Below are positions 53,082-62,492 of a DNA stretch of 64,000 nucleotides, piece by piece. Location of the stretch: positions 372,001 to 436,000 of the forward strand of contig DAMBYU010000004.1 of assembly GCA_032051265.1 (NCBI GenBank). The letters run 5' to 3'. Source of the stretch: Dryocola sp032051265. Lineage in GTDB: Bacteria; Pseudomonadota; Gammaproteobacteria; Enterobacterales; Enterobacteriaceae. The position numbers were made by a program, and so were the translations under genes. A model generated the notes under the pieces. It made no database searches, was not told the origin of the DNA, and saw only the letters and a program-made list of their open reading frames with translations. The first letter of the stretch is position 1; each line of letters starts with the position of its first letter.

Positions 53082-53906
53082 TTAGTCGATGGTACGAAGC
53101 AGCTCGTTGATGCCTACTTTTCCACGCGTTTTAGCGTCTACTTTTTTCACGATAACCGCACAGTACAGGCTGTATTTGCCATCTTTCGACGGAAGGTTAC
53201 CGGAAACGACGACGGAGCCCGCCGGTACGCGACCATAGTGCACTTCGCCGGTTTCACGATCGTAAATGCGGGTGCTCTGGCCGATATATACGCCCATGGA
53301 GATCACGGAGCCTTCTTCAACGATAACGCCTTCCACTACTTCTGAACGCGCCCCGATGAAGCAGTTATCTTCGATGATGGTTGGGTTAGCCTGCAGCGGC
53401 TCCAGAACGCCGCCGATGCCAACGCCGCCTGACAGGTGCACGTTTTTACCGATTTGCGCGCAAGAGCCGACGGTGGCCCAGGTATCAACCATGGAGCCTT
53501 CGTCGACGTAAGCGCCGATGTTCACATAAGAAGGCATCAGCACGGTGTTGCGAGCGATGAATGCGCCCTGGCGAACTGCCGCCGGCGGCACAACGCGGAA
53601 GCCTTCTTTCTGGAAGCGGGCTTCGTCATAGTTGGCGAATTTCATCGGCACTTTATCGAAGTAGCGGCTTTCCGCGCCTTCCATCACCTGGTTGTCGTTA
53701 ATGCGGAAGGAGAGCAGCACGGCTTTTTTCAGCCACTGGTGGGTCACCCACTGACCATCAATCTTTTCGGCAACGCGCAGCGCACCGCTGTCGAGCAGGG
53801 AGATAACCTGGTTTACCGCAACGCGTGTCACGGTATCTACGTTTGCCGGAGTGATGTCGGCGCGGCGCTCGAAAGCGGACTCAATTACATTCTGTAGCTG
53901 CTGCAT
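53082..53906 (-). CDS. dapD: Tetrahydrodipicolinate N-succinyltransferase
   Basis: Lysine/diaminopimelate pathway enzyme using succinyl-CoA. 274 residues as in E. coli. Left-handed beta-helix hexapeptide repeats over about 105-230 (for example VLMPSYVNIGAYVD, VHLSGGVGIGG). Only 39 bases after glnD, so probably partly co-transcribed. Confidence 0.97.
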   Translation of the reverse strand: MQQLQNVIESAFERRADITPANVDTVTRVAVNQVISLLDSGALRVAEKIDGQWVTHQWLKKAVLLSFRINDNQVMEGAESRYFDKVPMKFANYDEARFQKEGFRVVPPAAVRQGAFIARNTVLMPSYVNIGAYVDEGSMVDTWATVGSCAQIGKNVHLSGGVGIGGVLEPLQANPTIIEDNCFIGARSEVVEGVIVEEGSVISMGVYIGQSTRIYDRETGEVHYGRVPAGSVVVSGNLPSKDGKYSLYCAVIVKKVDAKTRGKVGINELLRTID

Positions 53907-53945
53907 TGTTAAAGTTTTCCTGATTGTGACGAATTTAAAAGATTG

Positions 53946-56618
53946 TTATTTATCGTTTGGATTAAGGGCCGCTGTCAACCGTTGCCGCACCTCTTGTTGC
54001 AGCTCATTATTAAGAGCACGCCGGTCGGCGGTGGCGATTATAAATAAATCTTCTACTCGCTCGCCAATTGTCGTAATTCTCGCCCCGTGCAGGGAAATGC
54101 CCAAATCGGCGAAGATTTCCCCGACTCGCGCCAGTAATCCGGGCTGATCGAGCGCAATCAGCTCCAGGAAGGTGCGCCTGTCGGTGTGCGTTGGCAGAAA
54201 AGTTACCTCAGTATCAACGGTAAAGTGGCGCAGTTTGGCCGACTGGCGGCGTGGCTGCGGCGGCTGCCAGCTAATCTGGGTAATCGCCTGCTCCAGGCTG
54301 TGACGGATCAATTCGTGGCGATCGGCGGAAAGCGGGCTGCCGTCCGGCTCCAGCACGATAAAGGTATCCATTGCCATACCATCGCGGGTGGTAAAGATCT
54401 GCGCATCGTGAACGCTCAGGTTACGCCTGTCCAGTTCGGCGCAGACGGCGGCAAAAAGGTAAGGGCGGTCCGGGCTCCAGATAAATATCTCCGTTCCGCC
54501 GCGCGTGGCCTGCGGACTTAGCAGAATCATCGGCTGATTAAGATCGTGTTTGAGCAGATGGCGCGCATGCCAGGCCAGCTGATTTGGCGTGTGGCGAACA
54601 AAGTAGTTTGCACGGCAGCGTCGCCAGATATTGTGCAACGCCTCCTCATTAATATTATCCATACGCAGCAGAGCGAGCGCCTGGAGCTGGTGGTGACGCA
54701 CACGCTCGCGCATATCCGGGCTGTTTTGCATTCCCCGGCGAAGCTGCTTTTCAGTGGCGAAGTACAGTTCGCGCAGCAGGCTTTGTTTCCAGCTGTTCCA
54801 CAGGGTTTCGTTGGTGGCGCAGATATCCGCCACCGTCAGGCAGACCAGATAGCGCAGGCGATTCTCAGTCTGCACTTCTTCGGCGAACTGCTTGATGACT
54901 TCCGGATCCTGAATATCACGGCGCTGGGCGGTAACGGACATCAAAAGGTGCTGGCGAACCAGCCAGGCGACAAGCTGGGTTTCCCGCGAGTTCAGACCGT
55001 GTAGCTCAGCAAACTTCAATATATCCTGCGCGCCCAGCACCGAGTGATCGCCTCCTCGTCCTTTGGCGATGTCGTGAAACAGGGCGGCAATCAGAATAAG
55101 CTCCGGATGGGCGAGGCGCGGCCAGAGATCGACGCACAGCGGGTGCTGCTGGCGCGTTTCTTCTTTCGAAAAGCTTTCCAGCTTTTGCAGCACGCGGATA
55201 GTGTGCTCATCAACGGTATAGGCGTGAAACAGATCAAATTGCATCTGGCCGACGATATGCGACCACTGCGGCATATACGCCCACAGCACGCTGTGACGGT
55301 GCATAGGAACCAGCGCGCGGCTTACGGCTCCCGGGTGGCGCAGTATCGCAAGAAACAGCCCACGCGCCTCGGGGATATAACATAAAGGCTGGGTTAAATG
55401 GCGGCGGGCGTGGCGCAGGTGACGCAAGGTTGTGGAGTAAATGCCGCTGATATCGCGATTGCGCACCATCATATAAAACATACGCAGAATGGCCTGGGGT
55501 TCGCGTATAAACAGCGTTTCATCGCGCAGGTCGATAAGCGTGCCGCGCAGCTGGAAATCATCATCTAAGGGCCGGGGTTTTTCACTCGCGTCCAGAGCAA
55601 GGATCGCTTCGTCAAAAAGCTGCAGGAGCATCTGATTAAGCTCGCCAACGCGGCGCGTGACGCGATAGAAGTCTTTCATCATGTGCTCAACCGGCTCATT
55701 GCCTTCGCCGCTGTAGTTGAGGCGCCGGGCGACGCTGAGCTGCCTGTCGAACAGCAGACGGTTGTCGTAGCGGTTCACTTCCAGATGCAGGGCAAAACGA
55801 ATGCGCCACAGCAGATGCTGGCATTCGTCCAGCTCTTTGCGTTCCGCCTCCGTCAAAAACCCGAAACCAACCATTTCACTCATGGAGGTCGCCCCGAAGT
55901 GACGGCGGGCAACCCATTGCAGCGTGTGGATGTCGCGCAGGCCGCCGGGGCTGCTTTTGATATCCGGCTCAAGGTTATAGCTGGTGCCGTGATAGCGCCG
56001 GTGGCGTTCTTCCTGCTCGTCGATTTTGGCGGCAAAGAATTTTGCCGACGGCCAGAAGCCGTCGCTGAAGATGTGTTTTTGCAGCTCAAGGAACAGGGCG
56101 ACATCGCCAATCAACAGGCGAGTTTCGATAAGATTAGTGGCGACGGTTAAATCTGACAGGCCTTCCAGCAGGCACTCTTCGAGCGTGCGCACGCTGTGGC
56201 CGACTTCAAGCTTTACATCCCAAAGCAGCGTGAGCAGCTCGCCGATTTTTTGCGCCTGTGGGTCGGTCAAGCGTTTACGGCTGAGGATTAATAAATCGAT
56301 ATCCGAAAGGGGATGCAGCTCACCCCGCCCGTAACCGCCGACGGCAACCAGCGCGGCTTCCGGCACTTCGCCAAAGCCGTAGAACAGCCAGAGCCGCTGC
56401 AGAAGCTGGTCGATAAATTCGGTGCGGGCATCGATTAGCTGCTCGGCGGAAACGCCGTTATCGAAAGCCTCGCCAAGCCAGCGCTGGAATGTGTCGAGAT
56501 GCGCTTTGATCTGCGGGCAGGTCAGCTCCGCGTCAGCCCAACCGTTGGGGTAGTCCGGCTGCCCGGCAAATTCTGGTTCCGTCGTATTGGCAAACTGCTC
56601 GGGTAAAGTTGGACTCAT
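53946..56618 (-). CDS. glnD: Bifunctional PII uridylyltransferase/uridylyl-removing enzyme
   Basis: Nitrogen sensor that adds or removes UMP on GlnB/GlnK according to glutamine. 890 residues as in E. coli. Nucleotidyltransferase motif GGYGRGELHPLSDIDLL at 94-110 (D106, D108); HD hydrolase motif ALFHDIAKGRGGDHS near 510; two C-terminal ACT domains (GGTEIFIWSPDRPYLFA and LELIALDQPGLLARVG). map lies upstream on the same strand with a terminator between. Confidence 0.97.
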   Translation of the reverse strand: MSPTLPEQFANTTEPEFAGQPDYPNGWADAELTCPQIKAHLDTFQRWLGEAFDNGVSAEQLIDARTEFIDQLLQRLWLFYGFGEVPEAALVAVGGYGRGELHPLSDIDLLILSRKRLTDPQAQKIGELLTLLWDVKLEVGHSVRTLEECLLEGLSDLTVATNLIETRLLIGDVALFLELQKHIFSDGFWPSAKFFAAKIDEQEERHRRYHGTSYNLEPDIKSSPGGLRDIHTLQWVARRHFGATSMSEMVGFGFLTEAERKELDECQHLLWRIRFALHLEVNRYDNRLLFDRQLSVARRLNYSGEGNEPVEHMMKDFYRVTRRVGELNQMLLQLFDEAILALDASEKPRPLDDDFQLRGTLIDLRDETLFIREPQAILRMFYMMVRNRDISGIYSTTLRHLRHARRHLTQPLCYIPEARGLFLAILRHPGAVSRALVPMHRHSVLWAYMPQWSHIVGQMQFDLFHAYTVDEHTIRVLQKLESFSKEETRQQHPLCVDLWPRLAHPELILIAALFHDIAKGRGGDHSVLGAQDILKFAELHGLNSRETQLVAWLVRQHLLMSVTAQRRDIQDPEVIKQFAEEVQTENRLRYLVCLTVADICATNETLWNSWKQSLLRELYFATEKQLRRGMQNSPDMRERVRHHQLQALALLRMDNINEEALHNIWRRCRANYFVRHTPNQLAWHARHLLKHDLNQPMILLSPQATRGGTEIFIWSPDRPYLFAAVCAELDRRNLSVHDAQIFTTRDGMAMDTFIVLEPDGSPLSADRHELIRHSLEQAITQISWQPPQPRRQSAKLRHFTVDTEVTFLPTHTDRRTFLELIALDQPGLLARVGEIFADLGISLHGARITTIGERVEDLFIIATADRRALNNELQQEVRQRLTAALNPNDK

Positions 56619-56631
56619 TATTAGCCACCCA

Positions 56632-56658
56632 TAAAAAAAGCCGGCGCGGGGCCGGCTT
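56632..56658 (-). terminator. Terminator after map
   Basis: On the minus strand AGCCGGC, loop CCCGC, GCCGGCT followed by seven T (56633-56639). Confidence 0.92.
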
Positions 56659-56683
56659 CGATTGCTGACTTACGCCAGGAAAA

Positions 56684-57478
56684 TCACTCGTTATGCGAAA
56701 TGACGTTCGGGATGGTGTCATCCTTGCGTAACGTAAGAATTTCGCAGCCGTTATCTGTCACCACAATAGTATGCTCGTATTGTGCAGACAAGCTGCGATC
56801 TTTAGTTTTCACCGTCCAGCCATCTTTCATGGTACGAATGCGGTAGTCGCCGGCGTTGACCATGGGTTCAATGGTGAAGGTCATGCCCGGTTGCAGCACT
56901 ACGCCGCCGTCATCTGCGTCGTAATGCAGCACCTGCGGTTCTTCGTGGAAGACACGCCCGATGCCGTGACCGCAATACTCACGCACAACGGAGAAACCTT
57001 CTGCTTCAACGAACTTCTGAATTGCCGCGCCAAGGGTACGCAGACGAATACCCGGCTTAACCATTCGCAGCGCCAGATAGAGGCTTTCCTGAGTGATGCG
57101 GCACAGGCGCTCACCCAGGATTGTAGGTTTACCGACGATAAACATTTTTGAGGTATCACCGTGATACTCGTCTTTGATAACGGTCACATCGATATTGACG
57201 ATATCTCCCTCTTTCAGGACTTTTTCGTCGTCCGGAATACCGTGGCAAACCACCTCGTTAATAGAGATGCAGACGGATTTCGGGAAGCCGTGATAGCCCA
57301 GGCACGCAGAGACCGCATGCTGTTTATTTACGATGTAATCATCGCAGATACGGTCAAGTTCGCCGGTCGTCACGCCAGGCTTGACGTGTGCTTCGATCAT
57401 TTCCAGCACTTCGGCGGCGAGCGCGCCCGCGACGCGCATTTTTTCGATTTCTTCAGGTGTTTTAATTGAAATAGCCAT
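56684..57478 (-). CDS. map: Methionine aminopeptidase type I
   Basis: Removes the initiator methionine from new proteins. 264 residues from MAISIKTPEE, the E. coli length. Metal ligands D97 and D108 (NIDVTVIKDEYHGDTS), H171 (GHGIGRVFHEEP), E204 (TIEPMV) and E235 (EHTIVV). A start 11 codons upstream is not conserved. Divergent from rpsB. Confidence 0.97.
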   Translation of the reverse strand: MAISIKTPEEIEKMRVAGALAAEVLEMIEAHVKPGVTTGELDRICDDYIVNKQHAVSACLGYHGFPKSVCISINEVVCHGIPDDEKVLKEGDIVNIDVTVIKDEYHGDTSKMFIVGKPTILGERLCRITQESLYLALRMVKPGIRLRTLGAAIQKFVEAEGFSVVREYCGHGIGRVFHEEPQVLHYDADDGGVVLQPGMTFTIEPMVNAGDYRIRTMKDGWTVKTKDRSLSAQYEHTIVVTDNGCEILTLRKDDTIPNVISHNE

Positions 57479-57598
57479 TAATTTGGTCCGCAGGTGTCGA
57501 CTTTTCGACAATAATTGAGCAGGTGTACGTTAATGGTATCAGGGCGTACTAACCCTGCCAAATTGAGAATGGAGAGCCGCCGCGTCCGCTAACAACTA

Positions 57599-57628
57599 TT
57601 GGAGTCTGAGTCTCTTTTGTGGTATAAA
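57599..57628 (+). promoter_or_regulatory. rpsB promoter with GC-rich discriminator
   Basis: -35 TTGGAG (57599-57604) and -10 TATAAA (57623-57628) with an 18-base spacer, followed by GCGCGCC, a GC-rich discriminator typical of ppGpp/DksA-repressed promoters. Confidence 0.65.
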
Positions 57629-57689
57629 GCGCGCCGGACTGTTCTGCCGATTTTCGGTGTACGGCCAACACTCTCACTTTGTGTAAATA

Positions 57690-57787
57690 ACACACACGTA
57701 TCGACACATATTCCGGGGTGCCCTTAGGGGTCGGTAATATGGGATACGTGGAGGCTTAACCCCAATCACTTTATAGAGGTTTTAAAC
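57690..57787 (+). ncRNA. tff: rpsB leader RNA (t44/tff family)
   Basis: The rpsB 5' leader closely follows the E. coli t44/tff RNA. Paired elements are visible: CACGTATC (57695-57702) with GATACGTG (57743-57750), and inside it CATATT (57707-57712) with AATATG (57736-57741), enclosing GGGGTGCCCTTAGGGG. Such leaders mediate repression by S2. Exact ends are not set by sequence. Confidence 0.75.
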
Positions 57788-58513
57788 ATGGCAACTGTTT
57801 CCATGCGCGACATGCTCAAGGCTGGTGTTCACTTTGGTCACCAGACCCGTTACTGGAACCCGAAAATGAAGCCTTTCATCTTCGGCGCACGTAACAAAGT
57901 TCACATCATCAACCTTGAGAAAACTGTTCCAATGTTCAACGAAGCCCTGGCTGAGCTGAGCAAGATTTCTTCTCGTAAAGGTAAAATCCTTTTCGTTGGT
58001 ACCAAGCGCGCTGCAAGCGAACCAGTAAAAGAAGCTGCTCTGAGCTGCGATCAGTTCTTCGTGAACCATCGCTGGTTGGGCGGTATGCTGACTAACTGGA
58101 AAACCGTTCGTCAGTCCATCAAACGTCTGAAAGATCTGGAAACCCAGTCTCAGGACGGTACCTTCGACAAACTGACCAAGAAAGAAGCGCTGATGCGCAC
58201 CCGTGAACTGGACAAGCTGGAAAACAGCCTGGGCGGTATCAAAGACATGGGCGGCCTGCCGGATGCTCTGTTCGTTATCGATGCCGATCACGAACACATT
58301 GCTATCAAAGAAGCTAACAACCTGGGTATCCCGGTGTTCTCTATCGTTGATACCAACTCCGATCCAGATGGCGTTGATTTCGTAATCCCAGGTAACGACG
58401 ACGCAATCCGCGCTGTTACCCTGTACCTGGGTGCTGTTGCAGCTACCGTGCGTGAAGGCCGTTCTCAGGATCTGGCTGCTCAGGCAGAAGAAAGCTTCGT
58501 AGAAGCTGAATAA
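57788..58513 (+). CDS. rpsB: 30S ribosomal protein S2
   Basis: Small-subunit protein, 241 residues as in E. coli, beginning MATVSMRDMLKAGVHFGHQTR and containing VNHRWLGGMLTNWKT, the S2 signature. Very strong codon bias. Co-transcribed with tsf through a leaky terminator; expression expected to be autoregulated at the leader. Confidence 0.98.
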   Translation: MATVSMRDMLKAGVHFGHQTRYWNPKMKPFIFGARNKVHIINLEKTVPMFNEALAELSKISSRKGKILFVGTKRAASEPVKEAALSCDQFFVNHRWLGGMLTNWKTVRQSIKRLKDLETQSQDGTFDKLTKKEALMRTRELDKLENSLGGIKDMGGLPDALFVIDADHEHIAIKEANNLGIPVFSIVDTNSDPDGVDFVIPGNDDAIRAVTLYLGAVAATVREGRSQDLAAQAEESFVEAE

Positions 58514-58564
58514 TAAGGTCGCTCTCTCGAGCCCTTATTAACCAGGTATTGCATAGTTTGGTTA

Positions 58565-58590
58565 GGGGGCCTGTCTCAGGCCCCCTTTTT
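58565..58590 (+). terminator. Terminator/attenuator between rpsB and tsf
   Basis: GGGGGCCTG (58565-58573), loop TCT, CAGGCCCCC (58577-58585), T5. A full intrinsic terminator inside an operon known to be read through, so it should reduce tsf relative to rpsB. Confidence 0.88.
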
Positions 58591-58662
58591 ATTTTGAGTC
58601 AGGGTTCGCCAACATGTGAACCAGGGCTTATCTCTCTTCACGAGATAACCGAGGATTAAAGA

Positions 58663-59514
58663 ATGGCTGAAATTACCGCTGCTCTGGTAAAAGAACTGCG
58701 TGAGCGTACTGGCGCAGGCATGATGGATTGCAAAAAAGCACTGACTGAAGCTAACGGCGACATCGAGCTGGCAATCGAAAACATGCGTAAATCTGGCGCT
58801 ATCAAAGCTGCTAAGAAAGCAGGCAACGTAGCTGCTGACGGCGTGATCAAAACCAAAATCGAAGGCAACTACGGTGTGATTCTGGAAGTTAACTGCCAGA
58901 CTGACTTCGTTGCTAAAGATGGCGGTTTCCAGGCGTTCGCTGATAAAGTGCTGGATGCGGCTGTTGCTGGCAAAATCACTGACGTTGAAGTGCTGAAAGC
59001 CCAGTTCGAAGAAGAGCGTGTAGCGCTGGTTGCCAAGATTGGTGAAAACATCAACATCCGCCGCGTTGCTTCTCTTGAAGGCGAAGTGCTGGGTAGCTAC
59101 CTGCACGGCGCGCGTATTGGCGTTCTGATTGCCGCTAAAGGCGCGAGCGAAGATCTGGTTAAGCAAATTGCAATGCACGTTGCAGCGAGCAAGCCTGAAT
59201 TCGTTAAGCCTGAAGATGTCTCAGCTGACGTGGTAGAAAAAGAGTACCAGGTTCAGCTGGACATCGCCATGCAGTCTGGCAAGCCAAAAGAAATCGCAGA
59301 GAAAATGGTTGAAGGCCGCATGAAGAAATTCACCGGCGAAGTTTCTCTGACCGGCCAGCCTTTCGTTATTGACCCAAGCAAAACCGTTGGTCAGTTCCTG
59401 AAAGAGCACAATGCCGATGTTACTAACTTCATCCGCTTTGAAGTGGGCGAAGGCATCCAGAAAGTTGAGACTGACTTCGCAGCAGAAGTTGCTGCAATGT
59501 CCAAGCAGTCTTAA
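58663..59514 (+). CDS. tsf: Elongation factor Ts
   Basis: Guanine nucleotide exchange factor for EF-Tu. 283 residues as in E. coli. N-terminal UBA-like part with LRERTGAGMMDCKKAL, core with NCQTDFVAKD contacting EF-Tu. Strong codon bias. Confidence 0.98.
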   Translation: MAEITAALVKELRERTGAGMMDCKKALTEANGDIELAIENMRKSGAIKAAKKAGNVAADGVIKTKIEGNYGVILEVNCQTDFVAKDGGFQAFADKVLDAAVAGKITDVEVLKAQFEEERVALVAKIGENINIRRVASLEGEVLGSYLHGARIGVLIAAKGASEDLVKQIAMHVAASKPEFVKPEDVSADVVEKEYQVQLDIAMQSGKPKEIAEKMVEGRMKKFTGEVSLTGQPFVIDPSKTVGQFLKEHNADVTNFIRFEVGEGIQKVETDFAAEVAAMSKQS

Positions 59515-59520
59515 TGTTAA

Positions 59521-59552
59521 AAAAGGAGCCGCCAGTTGGCGGTTCCTTTTTA
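59521..59552 (+). terminator. Intrinsic terminator after tsf
   Basis: AAAAGGAGCCGCCA pairs with TGGCGGTTCCTTTT (one G-T), then more T. Confidence 0.88.
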
Positions 59553-59657
59553 TCCAGCCTTAAATATCAGTCTGATCTGATACAGTTCTTGCTGATATGC
59601 GACACAATGTCGCCAGAATTATCCATCCCCAACGTTTACTGTTCTCAGGAAAGAAAC

Positions 59658-60383
59658 ATGGCTACCAACGCAAAACCCGTCTATAAACGCATTCTACTTA
59701 AGCTGAGCGGCGAGGCCCTGCAGGGCACCGAAGGTTTTGGTATCGATGCGAGCATACTGGACCGTATGGCTCAGGAAATTAAAGAGCTGGTTGAACTGGG
59801 TATTCAGGTCGGGGTGGTAATTGGCGGTGGCAACTTATTCCGCGGAGCGGGCCTGGCGAAAGCCGGCATGAACCGCGTTGTGGGCGATCACATGGGCATG
59901 CTGGCGACCGTGATGAATGGCCTGGCGATGCGTGACGCGCTCCATCGCGCCTATGTGAACGCCCGCCTGATGTCCGCTATCCCGTTAAACGGCGTATGCG
60001 ATAACTACAGTTGGGCTGAAGCAATCAGCCTGCTGCGTAATAACCGCGTAGTGATCCTGGCGGCCGGTACCGGCAACCCATTCTTTACTACGGATTCTGC
60101 CGCTTGCCTGCGCGGCATCGAAATCGAAGCGGACGTGGTGTTGAAAGCCACTAAAGTAGACGGTGTCTTCACGGCCGATCCGGTTAAAGATCCTACCGCA
60201 ACCCTTTATGAGCAGCTGACCTATACGGAGGTGCTGGATAAAGAGCTGAAAGTGATGGATCTGGCCGCCTTTACCCTGGCCCGTGACCACAAATTGCCGA
60301 TTCGTGTGTTCAATATGAATAAGCCAGGCGCGCTGCGTCGCGTGGTAATGGGTGAAAAAGAAGGCACTCTGATTACTGAGTAA
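59658..60383 (+). CDS. pyrH: Uridylate kinase
   Basis: Hexameric UMP kinase of the amino-acid kinase family, essential for pyrimidine nucleotides and regulated by GTP and UTP. 241 residues from MATNAKPVYKR behind AGGAAAG; longer frames extend back into the tsf terminator. Motifs LKLSGEALQG, GGGNLFRG and KATKVDGVFTADP are seen. Confidence 0.97.
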   Translation: MATNAKPVYKRILLKLSGEALQGTEGFGIDASILDRMAQEIKELVELGIQVGVVIGGGNLFRGAGLAKAGMNRVVGDHMGMLATVMNGLAMRDALHRAYVNARLMSAIPLNGVCDNYSWAEAISLLRNNRVVILAAGTGNPFFTTDSAACLRGIEIEADVVLKATKVDGVFTADPVKDPTATLYEQLTYTEVLDKELKVMDLAAFTLARDHKLPIRVFNMNKPGALRRVVMGEKEGTLITE

Positions 60384-60445
60384 TTTCGCCCGAAGCCTAA
60401 TCAGGGTAAGATTTGGCTTTAACAACACCTAAGAATAAACAGGGC

Positions 60446-60451
60446 TATACT
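60446..60451 (+). promoter_or_regulatory. Possible -10 of a frr promoter
   Basis: TATACT lies 71 bases before frr in a 138-base gap after pyrH, and the small hairpin GCAGCA/TGCTGC follows it. No good -35 is visible. Confidence 0.35.
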
Positions 60452-60521
60452 TAGCTCGCAGCATGAGTGCTGCAGAGGTAAGCGTGGTCTGCCTGATAAC
60501 CTGTTTTCAAGGATTCGTAAC

Positions 60522-61079
60522 GTGATTAGCGATATCAGAAAAGATGCTGAAGTACGCATGGAAAAATGTGTAGAAGCATTCAAAAACCAAATCGGTAAAA
60601 TCCGTACTGGCCGTGCTTCCCCAAGCCTGCTGGATGGCATCGTAGTGGAATACTACGGCACGCCAACCCCGCTGCGCCAGCTGGCCAGCGTGACGGTTGA
60701 AGATTCCCGTACGCTGAAAATCAACGTCTTCGACCGCTCTATGAGCCCGGCCGTTGAGAAAGCTATCATGACCTCCGACCTGGGTCTGAACCCAAGCTCT
60801 GCCGGCAGCGATATCCGTGTTCCACTGCCAGCGCTGACGGAAGAGCGTCGTAAAGATCTGATCAAAGTTGTGCGTGGTGAAGCTGAAGGCGCTCGCGTTG
60901 CGGTACGTAACGTGCGTCGCGACGCTAACGACAAAGTGAAAACGCTGCTAAAAGATAAAGAAATCAGTGAAGATGACGATCGTCGCTCGCAGGACGATGT
61001 GCAGAAAATGACTGATGCCGCTATCAAAAAAATCGATGCGGCTCTGACTGATAAAGAAACTGAGTTAATGCAGTTCTAA
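60522..61079 (+). CDS. frr: Ribosome recycling factor
   Basis: Splits post-termination ribosomes together with EF-G. 185 residues as in E. coli, GTG start behind AAGGA. Conserved KIRTGRASPSLLDGI, and the R132-region VRNVRRDANDK. Followed by a terminator. Confidence 0.97.
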   Translation: MISDIRKDAEVRMEKCVEAFKNQIGKIRTGRASPSLLDGIVVEYYGTPTPLRQLASVTVEDSRTLKINVFDRSMSPAVEKAIMTSDLGLNPSSAGSDIRVPLPALTEERRKDLIKVVRGEAEGARVAVRNVRRDANDKVKTLLKDKEISEDDDRRSQDDVQKMTDAAIKKIDAALTDKETELMQF

Positions 61080-61096
61080 TCGTCACCGTGACAGAT

Positions 61097-61155
61097 TAAA
61101 CGCCGTACGCAGGCCGTGATTCGCTTCACGGGTTTTGTTTACGGCGTTTTGCTTT
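61097..61155 (+). terminator. Compound terminator after frr
   Basis: Outer stem AAACGCCGTA with TACGGCGTTT, enclosing a second hairpin CCGTGA/TCACGG followed by GTTTTG; T-rich sequence follows the outer stem. Confidence 0.7.
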
Positions 61156-61231
61156 TGGCGCAAAGGCATAGACAAGCCTTATTTGCCGCCGCACACTTGT
61201 TCCTTATTACTACAACCATTCAGAGTTCTTC

Positions 61232-62431
61232 ATGAAGCAGCTAACCATCCTCGGTTCCACCGGTTCTATCGGCACCAGCACCCTTAGCGTTGTCCGTCAT
61301 AATCCCGAGCAGTTTTCCGTTACGGCGCTGGTTGCCGGGAAGAATGTCGCGCGCATGGCTGAGCAGTGCCTGGAATTCCAACCGAAATGGGCCGTGATGG
61401 ATGATGAGGCTTCTGCTAAACAGCTGCGCGAAATCCTGCGCGAGCAGGGCTGTGCAACTCAGGTGCTGGCAGGGCAGAAGGCCGCCTGTGACATGGCCGC
61501 GCTGGATGAAGTCGATCAGGTGACGGCGGCGATCGTTGGCGCTGCAGGTTTGCTGCCAACCCTTGCGGCTATCGCTGCGGGCAAGCAGGTGCTGCTGGCA
61601 AATAAAGAATCGCTGGTGACCTGCGGGCGTCTGTTTATGGATGCGGTACAGCGCAGCGGGGCACAATTATTGCCGATCGACAGCGAACATAACGCGATTT
61701 TTCAGAGTTTACCGGAAACAATTCAACAAAACCTGGGATACGCTGGTCTGGAAGATAACGGCGTTTCGTCCATTATCCTCACCGGGTCTGGTGGCCCGTT
61801 TCGTGAAACGCCGATTGGCGAGCTGGCGGCAATGTCGCCAGACCAGGCATGTAGCCATCCGAACTGGTCGATGGGACGTAAAATCTCCGTCGACTCTGCC
61901 ACTATGATGAATAAAGGTCTCGAGTATATTGAAGCCCGTTGGCTGTTTAATGCTCACGCCAAACAAATGGAAGTGCTGATCCACCCGCAGTCAGTGATCC
62001 ACTCGATGGTGCGTTACCGTGACGGTAGCGTGCTGGCACAGTTAGGCGCGCCAGATATGCGTACGCCTATCGCCCATGCCATGGCGTTTCCGGAACGCGT
62101 AGTGTCGGGCGTTGAGCCGCTGGATTTCTGCAAAATTGGCACCTTTACCTTTATGGAGCCAGATTATCACCGCTATCCTTGCCTTAAGCTTGCGATTGAA
62201 GCCTTTGAGCAGGGGCAGGCGGCGACAACCGTACTTAACGCGGCGAATGAGATTATGGTGGATGCCTTCCTGCACCATCGCCTGCGCTTTACGGATATCG
62301 CAGCCCTTAACCGCGCGGTGCTGGAACAAGTTGACCTGACGGAGCCACAAAGCGTCGACGAGGTACAGGCGGTGGATGCAACCGCACGTGAAGTCGCCAG
62401 AAATCTGGTGACGCGTGTCGCTAACCGATGA
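61232..62431 (+). CDS. dxr: 1-deoxy-D-xylulose 5-phosphate reductoisomerase
   Basis: Second step of the MEP isoprenoid pathway, NADPH-dependent, target of fosmidomycin. 399 residues (398 in E. coli). NADPH motif GSTGSIG at 8-14; metal/substrate motif PIDSEHNAIFQ and the flexible loop HPNWSMGRKISVDSATMMNKGLE (described here by its parts SMGRKISVDSA and MMNKGLE). Probably supplies isoprenoid units used by uppS downstream. Confidence 0.97.
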   Translation: MKQLTILGSTGSIGTSTLSVVRHNPEQFSVTALVAGKNVARMAEQCLEFQPKWAVMDDEASAKQLREILREQGCATQVLAGQKAACDMAALDEVDQVTAAIVGAAGLLPTLAAIAAGKQVLLANKESLVTCGRLFMDAVQRSGAQLLPIDSEHNAIFQSLPETIQQNLGYAGLEDNGVSSIILTGSGGPFRETPIGELAAMSPDQACSHPNWSMGRKISVDSATMMNKGLEYIEARWLFNAHAKQMEVLIHPQSVIHSMVRYRDGSVLAQLGAPDMRTPIAHAMAFPERVVSGVEPLDFCKIGTFTFMEPDYHRYPCLKLAIEAFEQGQAATTVLNAANEIMVDAFLHHRLRFTDIAALNRAVLEQVDLTEPQSVDEVQAVDATAREVARNLVTRVANR

Positions 62432-62458
62432 TAATTCAATCGGCTGGCGTCCCGCCAT

Positions 62459-62487
62459 TTGTTAGCGTTGTGCTTCAGTGATATAGT
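62459..62487 (+). promoter_or_regulatory. Candidate promoter between dxr and uppS
   Basis: -35 TTGTTA (62459-62464) and -10 TATAGT (62482-62487) with a 17-base spacer. Transcription would begin near 62493-62495, directly before two hairpins. It may drive a short RNA and, by readthrough, uppS. Confidence 0.55.
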
Positions 62488-62492
62488 CTGCG

